Assembly: GCF_918698245.1 (NCBI RefSeq)
Contig: NZ_CAKKMS010000001.1
Location: 744,001 to 808,000, forward strand
DNA length: 64,000 nt
Source of the DNA: Pedobacter sp. Bi126
GTDB lineage: Bacteria; Bacteroidota; Bacteroidia; Sphingobacteriales; Sphingobacteriaceae
Direction: 5' to 3'
Below, piece by piece: positions 24,738 through 31,722 of the stretch. Under the pieces are notes generated by a model. The model did no database searches. It was not told where the DNA came from and saw only the letters and a program-made list of their open reading frames with translations. Each line of letters starts with the position of its first letter. Within the stretch, counting starts at the first letter, position 1. Made by a program: the position numbers and the translations under genes.

Positions 24738-26159
24738 TTATGGCCAAACGCCTAAATTCATATAAGAAACCGCAATTTTATCGATTGAATTTACAAAAGC
24801 AGCTGTTCTCAATGTTTGAGTTGCCGGTTTGTTCATTAATGTTTCGCGGATTTCGTGGTAAGAATGGATCATGGTGTCTTCTAAACCAGAGTTTACCAAT
24901 TCCATTTCAGATGCTCCTTTAACAATCATTAAACGATGCTCAGGAAGGATCGTTTTACCGGTTAGGTTTTCTAAAGTATTGATCAGATTGGCATTTGAGT
25001 TAGCTGCATACCGGTTCTCCATACGACCGAAAGCCACGTGAGAAAGGTTTTTCAACCACTCGAAATAAGAAACCGTAACACCGCCCGCATTGCAATACAT
25101 ATCAGGAATGATGATACCACCCATTTCGGTAAAAATTGTTTCAGCTTCTGGCGTTGTCGGACCATTGGCACCTTCGGCAATAATTTTTGCCTTGATATTA
25201 CGGATATTAAGCTCGGTGAACTGGTTTTCTAAAGCTGCAGGAACAATGATATCGCAATCTTGCTCTAAACCTTCCATCGAATTTTTAAAGTCTTTAGCAC
25301 CAGGGAAACCTAAAATTGAACCAGTATTTTTACGGTGTGCAAAAACCTCATCCACATTTAGTCCGTTTGCATTGTAGATAGCACCTTCAAATTCACATAA
25401 ACCTACAATAGTAGCACCAAATTCTGCCAAGAATTTAGCCGAGTGGTAGCCCACATTACCCAAACCTTGAACGATTACTCTTTTATCGCCTAAACCAGCT
25501 TTAAAGCCTATTTTAGCCATATCTTCTGCCACCTCTACACATTCACGTACGGCATAAGCAACACCACGTCCTGTAGCTTCTTTACGGCCACGGATTCCAT
25601 GTAAAGCAATTGGTTTACCAGTTACACAGCCTAAAGCGTCTAACTGACCAGGATTCATAGTCATATAGGTATCGGCTATCCAGCTCATTTCGCGTTCGCC
25701 AGATCCATAATCAGGAGCAGGAACATCGATACCAGGGCCAATAAAATTTTTCTTAATTAATTCTGTAGTATAACGGCGGGTGATGGTTTCTAACTCAGCA
25801 ACACTGTATTGTTTAGTGTTAATTTTAATACCCCCTTTTGCGCCACCAAATGGAACGTTAACAATAGCGCACTTGTAAGTCATTAAGGCCGCAAGCGCCA
25901 TAACCTCATCTTCGTTTACCATTTCACTGTAACGGATACCACCCTTGGTAGGGCTCATGTGGTGAGAGTGTTCTACACGCCAAGCATCGATTACTTCAAA
26001 ACCGTTTCCGCGGCGGATTGGGAATTGGAAACGATACACACTATTACATGTTTTAATCTGGTTCAATAAACCTTCTGGATGATTGGTGAATTGAGCCGCA
26101 CTGTCAAAGTTCTTACAAACATCTGCAAAGAACTTGTTCTCGTCTGCTAGATTAGCCAT
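24738..26159 (-). CDS. gdhA: Glu/Leu/Phe/Val dehydrogenase, probably glutamate dehydrogenase
   Basis: 473 residues, somewhat longer than the hexameric ~420-450 forms. The substrate pocket is visible in MTYKCAIVNVPFGGAKGGIKI (catalytic Lys in GGAKGG) and PAPDYGSGEREMSWIADTY. The nucleotide fold is in RVIVQGLGNVGYHSAKFL (GxGxxG). The reaction is 2-oxoglutarate plus ammonia to glutamate with NAD(P)H, or the reverse. The gene stands alone with its own promoter and terminator. Leucine-type substrate use is not excluded. Confidence 0.88.
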   Translation of the reverse strand: MANLADENKFFADVCKNFDSAAQFTNHPEGLLNQIKTCNSVYRFQFPIRRGNGFEVIDAWRVEHSHHMSPTKGGIRYSEMVNEDEVMALAALMTYKCAIVNVPFGGAKGGIKINTKQYSVAELETITRRYTTELIKKNFIGPGIDVPAPDYGSGEREMSWIADTYMTMNPGQLDALGCVTGKPIALHGIRGRKEATGRGVAYAVRECVEVAEDMAKIGFKAGLGDKRVIVQGLGNVGYHSAKFLAEFGATIVGLCEFEGAIYNANGLNVDEVFAHRKNTGSILGFPGAKDFKNSMEGLEQDCDIIVPAALENQFTELNIRNIKAKIIAEGANGPTTPEAETIFTEMGGIIIPDMYCNAGGVTVSYFEWLKNLSHVAFGRMENRYAANSNANLINTLENLTGKTILPEHRLMIVKGASEMELVNSGLEDTMIHSYHEIRETLMNKPATQTLRTAAFVNSIDKIAVSYMNLGVWP

Positions 26160-26192
26160 TATTTATTTTTTATATTGAATAAGTTTTCGATG

Positions 26193-26225
26193 CAAAATTG
26201 CCTAAAAAAACTGCACATATCCAAA
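26193..26225 (-). promoter_or_regulatory. Candidate promoter of glutamate dehydrogenase
   Basis: On the minus strand TTTG (26225-26222) is followed after 21 bp by CAATTTTG (26200-26193), one mismatch from TAnnTTTG. The leader would be about 30 nt. Confidence 0.45.
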
Positions 26226-26520
26226 TGCAAAAAGACTTAGTGTAAAGCAAACACCATTCTGTTTTAGCCTAAAAACAGCTTTCATGCCCGTTGGAGAAAA
26301 CTGTCGAAAAACTATACCCAAACACGTTTAAATGCAGATATCTTAGACAACTTACATCATAACAACGACTATTTTTATAGGTTTTCTACAGGCTATTTCG
26401 ATCTAAAAAAAATTATAAAAAAAATATTCAAAACAGTCTTTTGTTGCGACACTGAACAAATAGAAGCTAAAAAACAGATCAATATTACGAATATTGCAAA
26501 TGCCTATAAAAACAGGACAT

Positions 26521-26548
26521 AAAAAAAGTGACCAATTGTGTTGATCAC
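26521..26548 (-). terminator. Intrinsic terminator in the gap between ccmD and gdh
   Basis: On the minus strand GTGATCAA and TTGGTCAC form an 8-bp stem with one wobble, followed by seven T residues. It lies 263 nt after the ccmD stop at 26811. The interval 26549-26810 contains no convincing ORF, so this is either a long 3' end of the ccmBCD transcript or the end of a small RNA. The part from 26226 to 26520 shows nothing recognisable. Confidence 0.6.
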
Positions 26549-26810
26549 CTTCTTAAGCTAATCTAAATCGTCCCGTTGATTTAATTTATAACTAACCAAA
26601 CTTGATCAATAAATAATCAAGAAACAATACTGTTATGTAGGTATTTTATGTTGCTACTGCGCTGTATTTTTAATTAGGGTCTTTAAAATCAGTAAAAACC
26701 TCTTTTACAACTAGATAAATACAAAAAAATAATGAATTTAGTCTTAAGATACAGCCATTTACCAACCATTAAAGCCAAATATGGTTTTAACGAGAATCGT
26801 ATTTACGCTA

Positions 26811-27029
26811 TTATTTATCAGTTTGGTTTTCTTTTTCGATTTTCTTTAATCTTTTATCGATGGAGAACAGGTAGGCCAACAAACCTACAAGAATAATTAC
26901 GATACATATTACCACAACATATATCTTTCCATTGCTGCGAAGGCTATCAGCCATTTCTACGCCATTATCCTGCGCAAATAATTGCATAGCGGCCATCATT
27001 AATATCAGGGAGAAAAATATCTTCTTCAT
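26811..27029 (-). CDS. ccmD: CcmD-family small membrane protein
   Basis: 72 residues: a signal-like hydrophobic N-terminus (MKKIFFSLILMMAAMQLFAQ), a membrane helix at about 37-55 (VVVICIVIILVGLLAYLF) and a charged C-tail (DKRLKKIEKEN). This matches the Bacteroidota CcmD-like proteins found behind ccmC. CcmD helps hold CcmABC and holo-CcmE together. The gene starts 1 bp after the ccmC stop. Confidence 0.75.
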   Translation of the reverse strand: MKKIFFSLILMMAAMQLFAQDNGVEMADSLRSNGKIYVVVICIVIILVGLLAYLFSIDKRLKKIEKENQTDK

Positions 27030-27030
27030 T

Positions 27031-27693
27031 TTAGTTATGTTGTTGTTTATTTTCTATATTACGTATTCTGAAACGGATGGTATAAACCCAGTAACCGATT
27101 AATATCCAGCCCAAACATGCAGGATAAAATACCATGCGCATGCGGCTATCTAAATCGTAACTGTTAAAACCTGGGTTACCGCCATTGCCTGGGTGTAATG
27201 AATCTTTTAAACGGGGTAACACAAAAAGTAATACCACCATCATTGGAAAGGCGAAAATATTGTAAATGGCCGAAATCTTGGCTCTTTTCTGTTCTTCGTC
27301 TATCGCATTGCGCAGAATGAGGTAGGCAAAATAGAGCAAAATTGAAATGGCAGCAAAATTCTGTTTAGGATCGAAACTCCAAAACTGCCCCCAAGTATAT
27401 TTAGCCCAGATAGCACCTGTTACCAAACCTAAAACGCCAAAAACTATCCCAGCGTTTACACTTTCTACAGCTTTAATATCATCGATTTCGCTTTTGCTGC
27501 TTAATGACTTTACACTGTAAAAAACAGAGATCGAAAAGAGCACAATCATGGCAAACCACATCGGAACATGGAAATACAGATTACGGATTGTTTCGTTCAA
27601 AATAGCTAGATGCGGCACCCCAAGTAATAAACCTGCTATTGCAGTATAAATTACCAAAACCGAACCTAAAATTTTCCACCAAGTTTTATTCAT
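27031..27693 (-). CDS. ccmC: Heme exporter subunit CcmC
   Basis: 220 residues with six predicted membrane helices. The WWD-type periplasmic motif reads TWGQFWSFDPKQNFA (about residues 110-124). The conserved His in LYFHVPMWFAM near the N-terminus is a heme ligand candidate. CcmC loads heme onto CcmE. The gene lies between ccmB and ccmD, separated from ccmB by an 81-bp repeat spacer. Confidence 0.9.
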   Translation of the reverse strand: MNKTWWKILGSVLVIYTAIAGLLLGVPHLAILNETIRNLYFHVPMWFAMIVLFSISVFYSVKSLSSKSEIDDIKAVESVNAGIVFGVLGLVTGAIWAKYTWGQFWSFDPKQNFAAISILLYFAYLILRNAIDEEQKRAKISAIYNIFAFPMMVVLLFVLPRLKDSLHPGNGGNPGFNSYDLDSRMRMVFYPACLGWILIGYWVYTIRFRIRNIENKQQHN

Positions 27694-27710
27694 ACCTATA
27701 TAATTATTGA

Positions 27711-27774
27711 GTTTTGAATGATTGAATTAGTGAATGTTATTCTCTATTCAATCATTCTCTCATTCAATCATTTT
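27711..27774. repeat. TTGAATGATTGAAT-type spacer repeat, copy 2 (ccmB-ccmC)
   Basis: GAATGATTGAAT (27716-27727) and ATTCAATCATTC (27746-27757) are perfect 12-bp inverted repeats, followed by a third partial arm (27761-27772) and a T-run. The sequence is closely related to the grpE-dnaJ spacer at 7928-8003. Confidence 0.65.
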
Positions 27775-28440
27775 TTAATCCCTCCAAAGGTAAGGAAATA
27801 ACAATAAAGACGTTGCCACCATCAGTACATTCACCACCAGTAGCATCGCTATTTCATCGTAACTATTCTCCCACGGCAAGCCGTCAACGGCATTTTTGGC
27901 CAGTTTAATTAACAAGATCAACACCGGAATAATGATTGGGAAGCTTAAAATAGCCATCAACATTCCTCCATTCCCCGCTTTGCTTGCGATTGCCGAAACC
28001 ATTGTAAATACAGTAGAAAAACTTAAACTCCCTAGTACCACAGCGATGTAATACATCACTAAATCGGGCGGGGTAAAAGAATCGAAAACCAATGTATAAA
28101 AACCTAAAGCAATTGTAGTAAGCACCAACATGAGGAGTGTATTGTAAACCGTTTTAGAGATTAAAACCGCAGCTGGACTTGCCAAAATATAACTATACAA
28201 CTGTTGGCCTTTAGTTTCTTGCAAAAAACTTTTCGATACGCCATTAATTGAAGCAAAAAGCATGATGATCCAAAACAAGGCATTCCATGTTAATTTATCG
28301 CCCAAGCTAACAAAAGAGAGGTAACAAGTAAAAATGGTAGAAACCACATAGAGCAACACACCGTTAATGGTATATTTGGAGCGCCACTCTAACAATACTT
28401 CCTTGTGAATTAAATATTTAACCTCTTTGGCCAATTGCAT
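27775..28440 (-). CDS. ccmB: Heme exporter permease CcmB
   Basis: 221 residues from ATG 28440 (MQLAKEVKYLIHKEVLLEWRSKY); the in-frame start two codons earlier overlaps the -7 box. Six membrane helices are predicted and the N-terminal KEVLLEWRSK amphipathic helix is typical of CcmB. CcmB is the ABC permease partner of CcmA and CcmC. No ccmA gene is in the window. Confidence 0.88.
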   Translation of the reverse strand: MQLAKEVKYLIHKEVLLEWRSKYTINGVLLYVVSTIFTCYLSFVSLGDKLTWNALFWIIMLFASINGVSKSFLQETKGQQLYSYILASPAAVLISKTVYNTLLMLVLTTIALGFYTLVFDSFTPPDLVMYYIAVVLGSLSFSTVFTMVSAIASKAGNGGMLMAILSFPIIIPVLILLIKLAKNAVDGLPWENSYDEIAMLLVVNVLMVATSLLLFPYLWRD

Positions 28441-28445
28441 AACCA

Positions 28446-28453
28446 CAAAGATA
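28446..28453 (-). promoter_or_regulatory. -7 box ending 5 nt before ccmB
   Basis: On the minus strand TATCTTTG matches TAnnTTTG exactly and is followed by only five bases before ATG 28440. A leaderless or nearly leaderless mRNA is implied. Confidence 0.45.
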
Positions 28454-28535
28454 CTTTTATTGATAAATATTGCACGCTTAAATTGTTGTATTGTTGTAAT
28501 TTTGTTTAAAGTTTAGGTGGCAGAAAAAAGTTTTG

Positions 28536-28668
28536 AACCACAGATGAAGAGGATAAACACAGATGGCATTTTTTCGTAACAGCACAAATGTTCTAAAAAT
28601 CTAAATTAAGCGCGGAACACAAAAAAATGTCCACAACAATCTGTGTTCATCCGTGAGAATCTGTGGTT
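28536..28668. repeat. CACAGAT-type inverted dispersed repeat, copy 1
   Basis: AACCACAGATGAA and AAACACAGATG on the left face ATCTGTGTTCATCC and AATCTGTGGTT on the right, so the 130-bp element can fold back on itself. A second, more diverged copy is at 50094-50166. It occupies most of the gap between ccmB and ogt. Confidence 0.65.
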
Positions 28669-28682
28669 AAAGTAATTATGAT

Positions 28683-29162
28683 ATGAACTACGCATCAGTT
28701 ATAGCATCGCCTGTTGGCACAATAACCATCTTAGCTGATGACGAATTTGTACATGTAATTACTTTTGCTGAAAAGGATATTACAGGATTATCAGAAAACG
28801 CACTTACGGCAAAGGTAGCCAAGCAGTTAAATGATTATTTTAAAGGCGATTTAAAGACTTTCGATTTCCCGTTGAAGCAAAAAGGGACTGAATTTCAACA
28901 GGAGGTCTGGCAGAATTTACTGACTATACCTTTTGGCGAAACCACTTCATATGCCAAATTTTCTGCACACAATCCATTAGCTATACGCGCTATTGCTGCA
29001 GCAAATGGAAAAAACAATATTGCCGTTGTAGTACCATGTCATAGGGTAATTGGCAGTAATGGTAAACTTGTAGGCTATGCAGGTGGTTTATGGCGTAAAC
29101 AATGGCTGCTACAACACGAACGTGAAGTTGCCCAAAAAGGACAAACTGAATTAAAATTTTAA
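28683..29162 (+). CDS. ogt: Methylated-DNA-protein cysteine methyltransferase
   Basis: 159 residues with the active-site motif VVPCHRVIGSNGKLVGYAGG, in which Cys119 accepts the alkyl group. The preceding winged-helix segment FQQEVWQNLLTIPFGETTSYA is standard. Ogt/AGT proteins repair O6-alkylguanine by irreversible transfer. The C-terminal tail is slightly extended (LQHEREVAQKGQTELKF). The cupin gene starts 21 bp later. Confidence 0.93.
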   Translation: MNYASVIASPVGTITILADDEFVHVITFAEKDITGLSENALTAKVAKQLNDYFKGDLKTFDFPLKQKGTEFQQEVWQNLLTIPFGETTSYAKFSAHNPLAIRAIAAANGKNNIAVVVPCHRVIGSNGKLVGYAGGLWRKQWLLQHEREVAQKGQTELKF

Positions 29163-29183
29163 AACCATACTTTTATTTTGCAG

Positions 29184-29582
29184 ATGAATACAGAGCAAGC
29201 CGAAACAACTAAAAATTATATAAAAGCCGTCCGTTTAATTAATATTGAAGATAACAAATGTGCTTTTGAAACGGGTAAAATCCCTATCCGTCAGCATATT
29301 AATGCCAGTTATTTTTTCGCCCAAACCGATGTATCAACTTTAGAGAAGATCCCTCATCCTGCGCCAAGGCGTCAATACGTAGTTACGCTTAAGGGTAAAC
29401 TTCGGTTTACAGTAAGCAATGGCGAAACTTTTATTATCGAGCCGGGCATTATACTCATTGCCAATGATACGGCCGGAGAAGGGCACACATGGGAGGTTAT
29501 AGAAGGTAATGAATGGGAAAGAATCTATATTCCCCTGGAAGATGATATCAACGATTATTTTATCGCAGATACTCAATTTTAA
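29184..29582 (+). CDS. Small cupin-domain protein
   Basis: 132 residues from ATG 29184 (MNTEQAETTKNYIKAVRLI). A single beta-barrel is suggested by RRQYVVTLKGKLRFTVSNGETFIIEPGIILIANDTAGEGHTWEVIEG, with a C-terminal GHTW that may supply a metal-binding His. The N-terminal cupin motif lacks the usual HxH pair, so metal binding is uncertain. It is in line with ogt and 66 bp before the SpeD-like gene, which appears to have its own promoter. Confidence 0.7.
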   Translation: MNTEQAETTKNYIKAVRLINIEDNKCAFETGKIPIRQHINASYFFAQTDVSTLEKIPHPAPRRQYVVTLKGKLRFTVSNGETFIIEPGIILIANDTAGEGHTWEVIEGNEWERIYIPLEDDINDYFIADTQF

Positions 29583-29622
29583 ATTCTGCTCCTAAAAATC
29601 TTCCTACATTTAAAATAATTTA

Positions 29623-29630
29623 TATTTTTG
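29623..29630 (+). promoter_or_regulatory. -7 box of the SpeD/DUF350 operon
   Basis: TATTTTTG matches TAnnTTTG exactly, 18 nt before ATG 29649. This suggests that the operon is transcribed apart from the cupin gene. Confidence 0.45.
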
Positions 29631-29648
29631 GAAGATACCAAACGCTCA

Positions 29649-30002
29649 ATGAACTACAATCCTGGCTTACATATTTTATCAGAGTTCTCGTCTGAAAAAA
29701 CTGAACAACTTTCCTCCTTTCACGATTGTAAAGCACTTTTTAACTGCTTAATTGAGACAAATGGGCTGGAAAAGGTTGGCGAAGTTTATCACGATTTTCC
29801 TAATGGGGGTTTTACGGCCATAATCTGTTTGACAGAATCTCACCTGTCTATCCATACATGGCCTGAATTTAAACTGGCAACTTTTGATATTTTTTTATCA
29901 AACTATCAAAAAGACAATACCCAAAAGGTTAAAGATATTTATGAAGCTGTACTCCATTTTTTTGAAGGTATAGAAATACAGAAAACTGAAGTGGTTCGCT
30001 AA
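29649..30002 (+). CDS. S-adenosylmethionine decarboxylase (SpeD) family proenzyme, atypical
   Basis: 117 residues from ATG 29649 (MNYNPGLHILSEF). The proenzyme site is in LTESHLSIHTWPE: cleavage between Glu63 and Ser64 would make the pyruvoyl group, and His69 is the processing base. In the known enzymes a Cys lies 20 residues after the pyruvoyl Ser as proton donor; here that position is Ser84 (FDIFLSN). Some SpeD-family proteins of bacteria are now known to be pyruvoyl ornithine or arginine decarboxylases instead, so the substrate is open. It overlaps the next gene by 1 nt (TAATG) and begins the seven-gene operon. Confidence 0.75.
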   Translation: MNYNPGLHILSEFSSEKTEQLSSFHDCKALFNCLIETNGLEKVGEVYHDFPNGGFTAIICLTESHLSIHTWPEFKLATFDIFLSNYQKDNTQKVKDIYEAVLHFFEGIEIQKTEVVR

Positions 30003-31315
30003 TGGAAGTTCCCGCAAAATCATTTTTCAAACTGTCAGAAACCATTGCCTGCTCAATATGTAAGCACAATATTGTACTATACGAGGCAGCAAAGAGCAAA
30101 TACACCGTTTGCCCTTCATGTTATTCCTATTTGCACATTATTAGCATCACCGAATGCAGGTTGAGTAAGAAATTAGATCAACCAGAAAAAGTTCTTGTAC
30201 TAAAACTGGGCTCAACGGCAAATATTCATGGTACTGAATTCAAGGTAATTGCCTATCTCGAAAAAAAAGAAGCCAATACCAGCTATGCCTGGCGCGAATA
30301 TATCTTAACCAGCCCCGATAAAGGTTATGTTACCTTATCCGAATTCGATGGGCATTGGAATTTTATCGCAGGCGAAGATTTTCTTCCTGATTATAAAGCG
30401 CCTATATCTTACGGATTAAGCATTGGTTATAAAGATGTTGAATACAAACTTTTTAACAGGTATACACCAATAGTTACAGCCATGCTTGGTGAAGTAGATT
30501 GGGATGTAGTTAACGAAAGGATTAAAGCTACCGAATACATCGCACCACCTTTTATGGTTGTAAAGGAGGTTAGTAAAGCAAACAACCAAACCAATTATTA
30601 TATTGGTGAATACCTCGATGCTGAAGTAATTGCCGATGCATTCAATATTGATAAAAACGACTTACCTAAGCAGATTGGGATTGGTGCAAACCAACCGTCA
30701 AAGGCTTTCGATAGGTGGACAGCCTCATTAAAGATAACAGGCGCAGCCATTATCTTAGTGCTGCTTTTCCATTTACTGTTCAATGCAATAAAACCTGAAA
30801 AGGAGCTAATAAACGATGATTTTTTAATCGTTTATGATACTAAAGGTGGTCCTGATTCTTTCAGGTCATTTATTACGCCGTCTTTTACGCTTGATGATGA
30901 ATCATCAAATATTGAATTTGAAATTGCCTCGGCAGTTGATAATAACTGGCTGGAAACCACAATTGTACTGGTTAACGAAAGCGATAACAAAACCTGGGAA
31001 GTAAGTAAGGGGATCGAATATTATCATGGTACTGAAGATGGCGAAAGCTGGTCGGAAGGTTCTACAAAAGAATCGGTTGTACTATCAGAAATACCTAAAG
31101 GAAAATACCATTTAAATGTGTATCCATCATCAGGAGATGTATTTAGGAATAACCTTTACATAAAAGCGGTGAGTAATGTAACCATGTGGGGCAATACGAT
31201 AACCACTATATTATTACTCTGCATTTTTCCGGCCATCTGCTGGCTTTTAATGCGCGATTATGAAAAAAGAAGATGGAATAACAGCGATTTTTCACCTTTT
31301 GTAAATGGAGAATAA
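30002..31315 (+). CDS. DUF4178 protein with zinc ribbon and two membrane helices
   Basis: 437 residues. A zinc ribbon (Cys17, Cys20, Cys37, Cys40) opens the protein. The DUF4178 signature follows (about 70-120: IHGTEFKVIAYLEKK...YAWREYILTSPDKGYVTLSEFDGHWNFI). Membrane helices are at about 242-262 and 398-416, and the region between them is probably extracytoplasmic. DUF4178 proteins recur beside DUF350, SpeD-like and aminopropyltransferase genes in many bacteria, sometimes with PspA-type proteins; no activity is established. Its stop is immediately followed by the next ATG. Confidence 0.78.
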   Translation: MEVPAKSFFKLSETIACSICKHNIVLYEAAKSKYTVCPSCYSYLHIISITECRLSKKLDQPEKVLVLKLGSTANIHGTEFKVIAYLEKKEANTSYAWREYILTSPDKGYVTLSEFDGHWNFIAGEDFLPDYKAPISYGLSIGYKDVEYKLFNRYTPIVTAMLGEVDWDVVNERIKATEYIAPPFMVVKEVSKANNQTNYYIGEYLDAEVIADAFNIDKNDLPKQIGIGANQPSKAFDRWTASLKITGAAIILVLLFHLLFNAIKPEKELINDDFLIVYDTKGGPDSFRSFITPSFTLDDESSNIEFEIASAVDNNWLETTIVLVNESDNKTWEVSKGIEYYHGTEDGESWSEGSTKESVVLSEIPKGKYHLNVYPSSGDVFRNNLYIKAVSNVTMWGNTITTILLLCIFPAICWLLMRDYEKRRWNNSDFSPFVNGE

Positions 31316-31489
31316 ATGAATCTGAAACCGATAAAATATTACCTTATTATACTGCTGGCCCTTATAGGTTTTTATGGCTACAGTGGTTTAAAAGGGCGCG
31401 CTTACTTCCCAGATAAAGTAGAAAAAAACACAGAATTTAATGGCAATAAAAGTCATTCCGGTCATGTAAATAGATTTTACCATAAATAA
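31316..31489 (+). CDS. 57-residue single-pass membrane peptide in the SpeD/DUF350 operon
   Basis: The ATG follows the stop of the DUF4178 gene without a spacer, and the stop is 7 bp before the DUF350 ATG. The product begins MNLKPIKYYLIILLALIGFYG, one basic-flanked helix, followed by a hydrophilic tail with several His (KSHSGHVNRFYHK). No known family was recognised. Position, spacing and sensible composition argue that it is a real gene. Confidence 0.65.
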   Translation: MNLKPIKYYLIILLALIGFYGYSGLKGRAYFPDKVEKNTEFNGNKSHSGHVNRFYHK

Positions 31490-31496
31490 AAACATT

Positions 31497-31721
31497 ATGA
31501 GTTTAAATGAATTAATTAACATCAAGTACATTATTGCATCATTGGTTTATTCCGTATTGGGCATAATGGTTCTCTTTATAGCTTTTTGGATTATTGAAAA
31601 AATGACCCCCGAAAACCTTTGGAAAGAAATACTGGAAAAGCAAAACCTGGCATTAGCAATCGTTTTTGCGGCTTTTATTATTGCAATGGCAATTATTATT
31701 AGTTCAGCCATTCATAGTTAG
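31497..31721 (+). CDS. DUF350 membrane protein
   Basis: 74 residues, one DUF350 unit of two helices (about 11-31 and 50-70) around the motif FIAFWIIEKMTPENLWKEILEKQNLALAIVFAAFIIAMAIIISSAI. The family includes E. coli YjfL, which sits next to a PspA-like protein and an ATP-grasp glutathionylspermidine-synthetase relative. Short DUF350 units probably oligomerise in the inner membrane. It ends 1 bp before the aminopropyltransferase start. Confidence 0.82.
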   Translation: MSLNELINIKYIIASLVYSVLGIMVLFIAFWIIEKMTPENLWKEILEKQNLALAIVFAAFIIAMAIIISSAIHS

Positions 31722-31722
31722 C

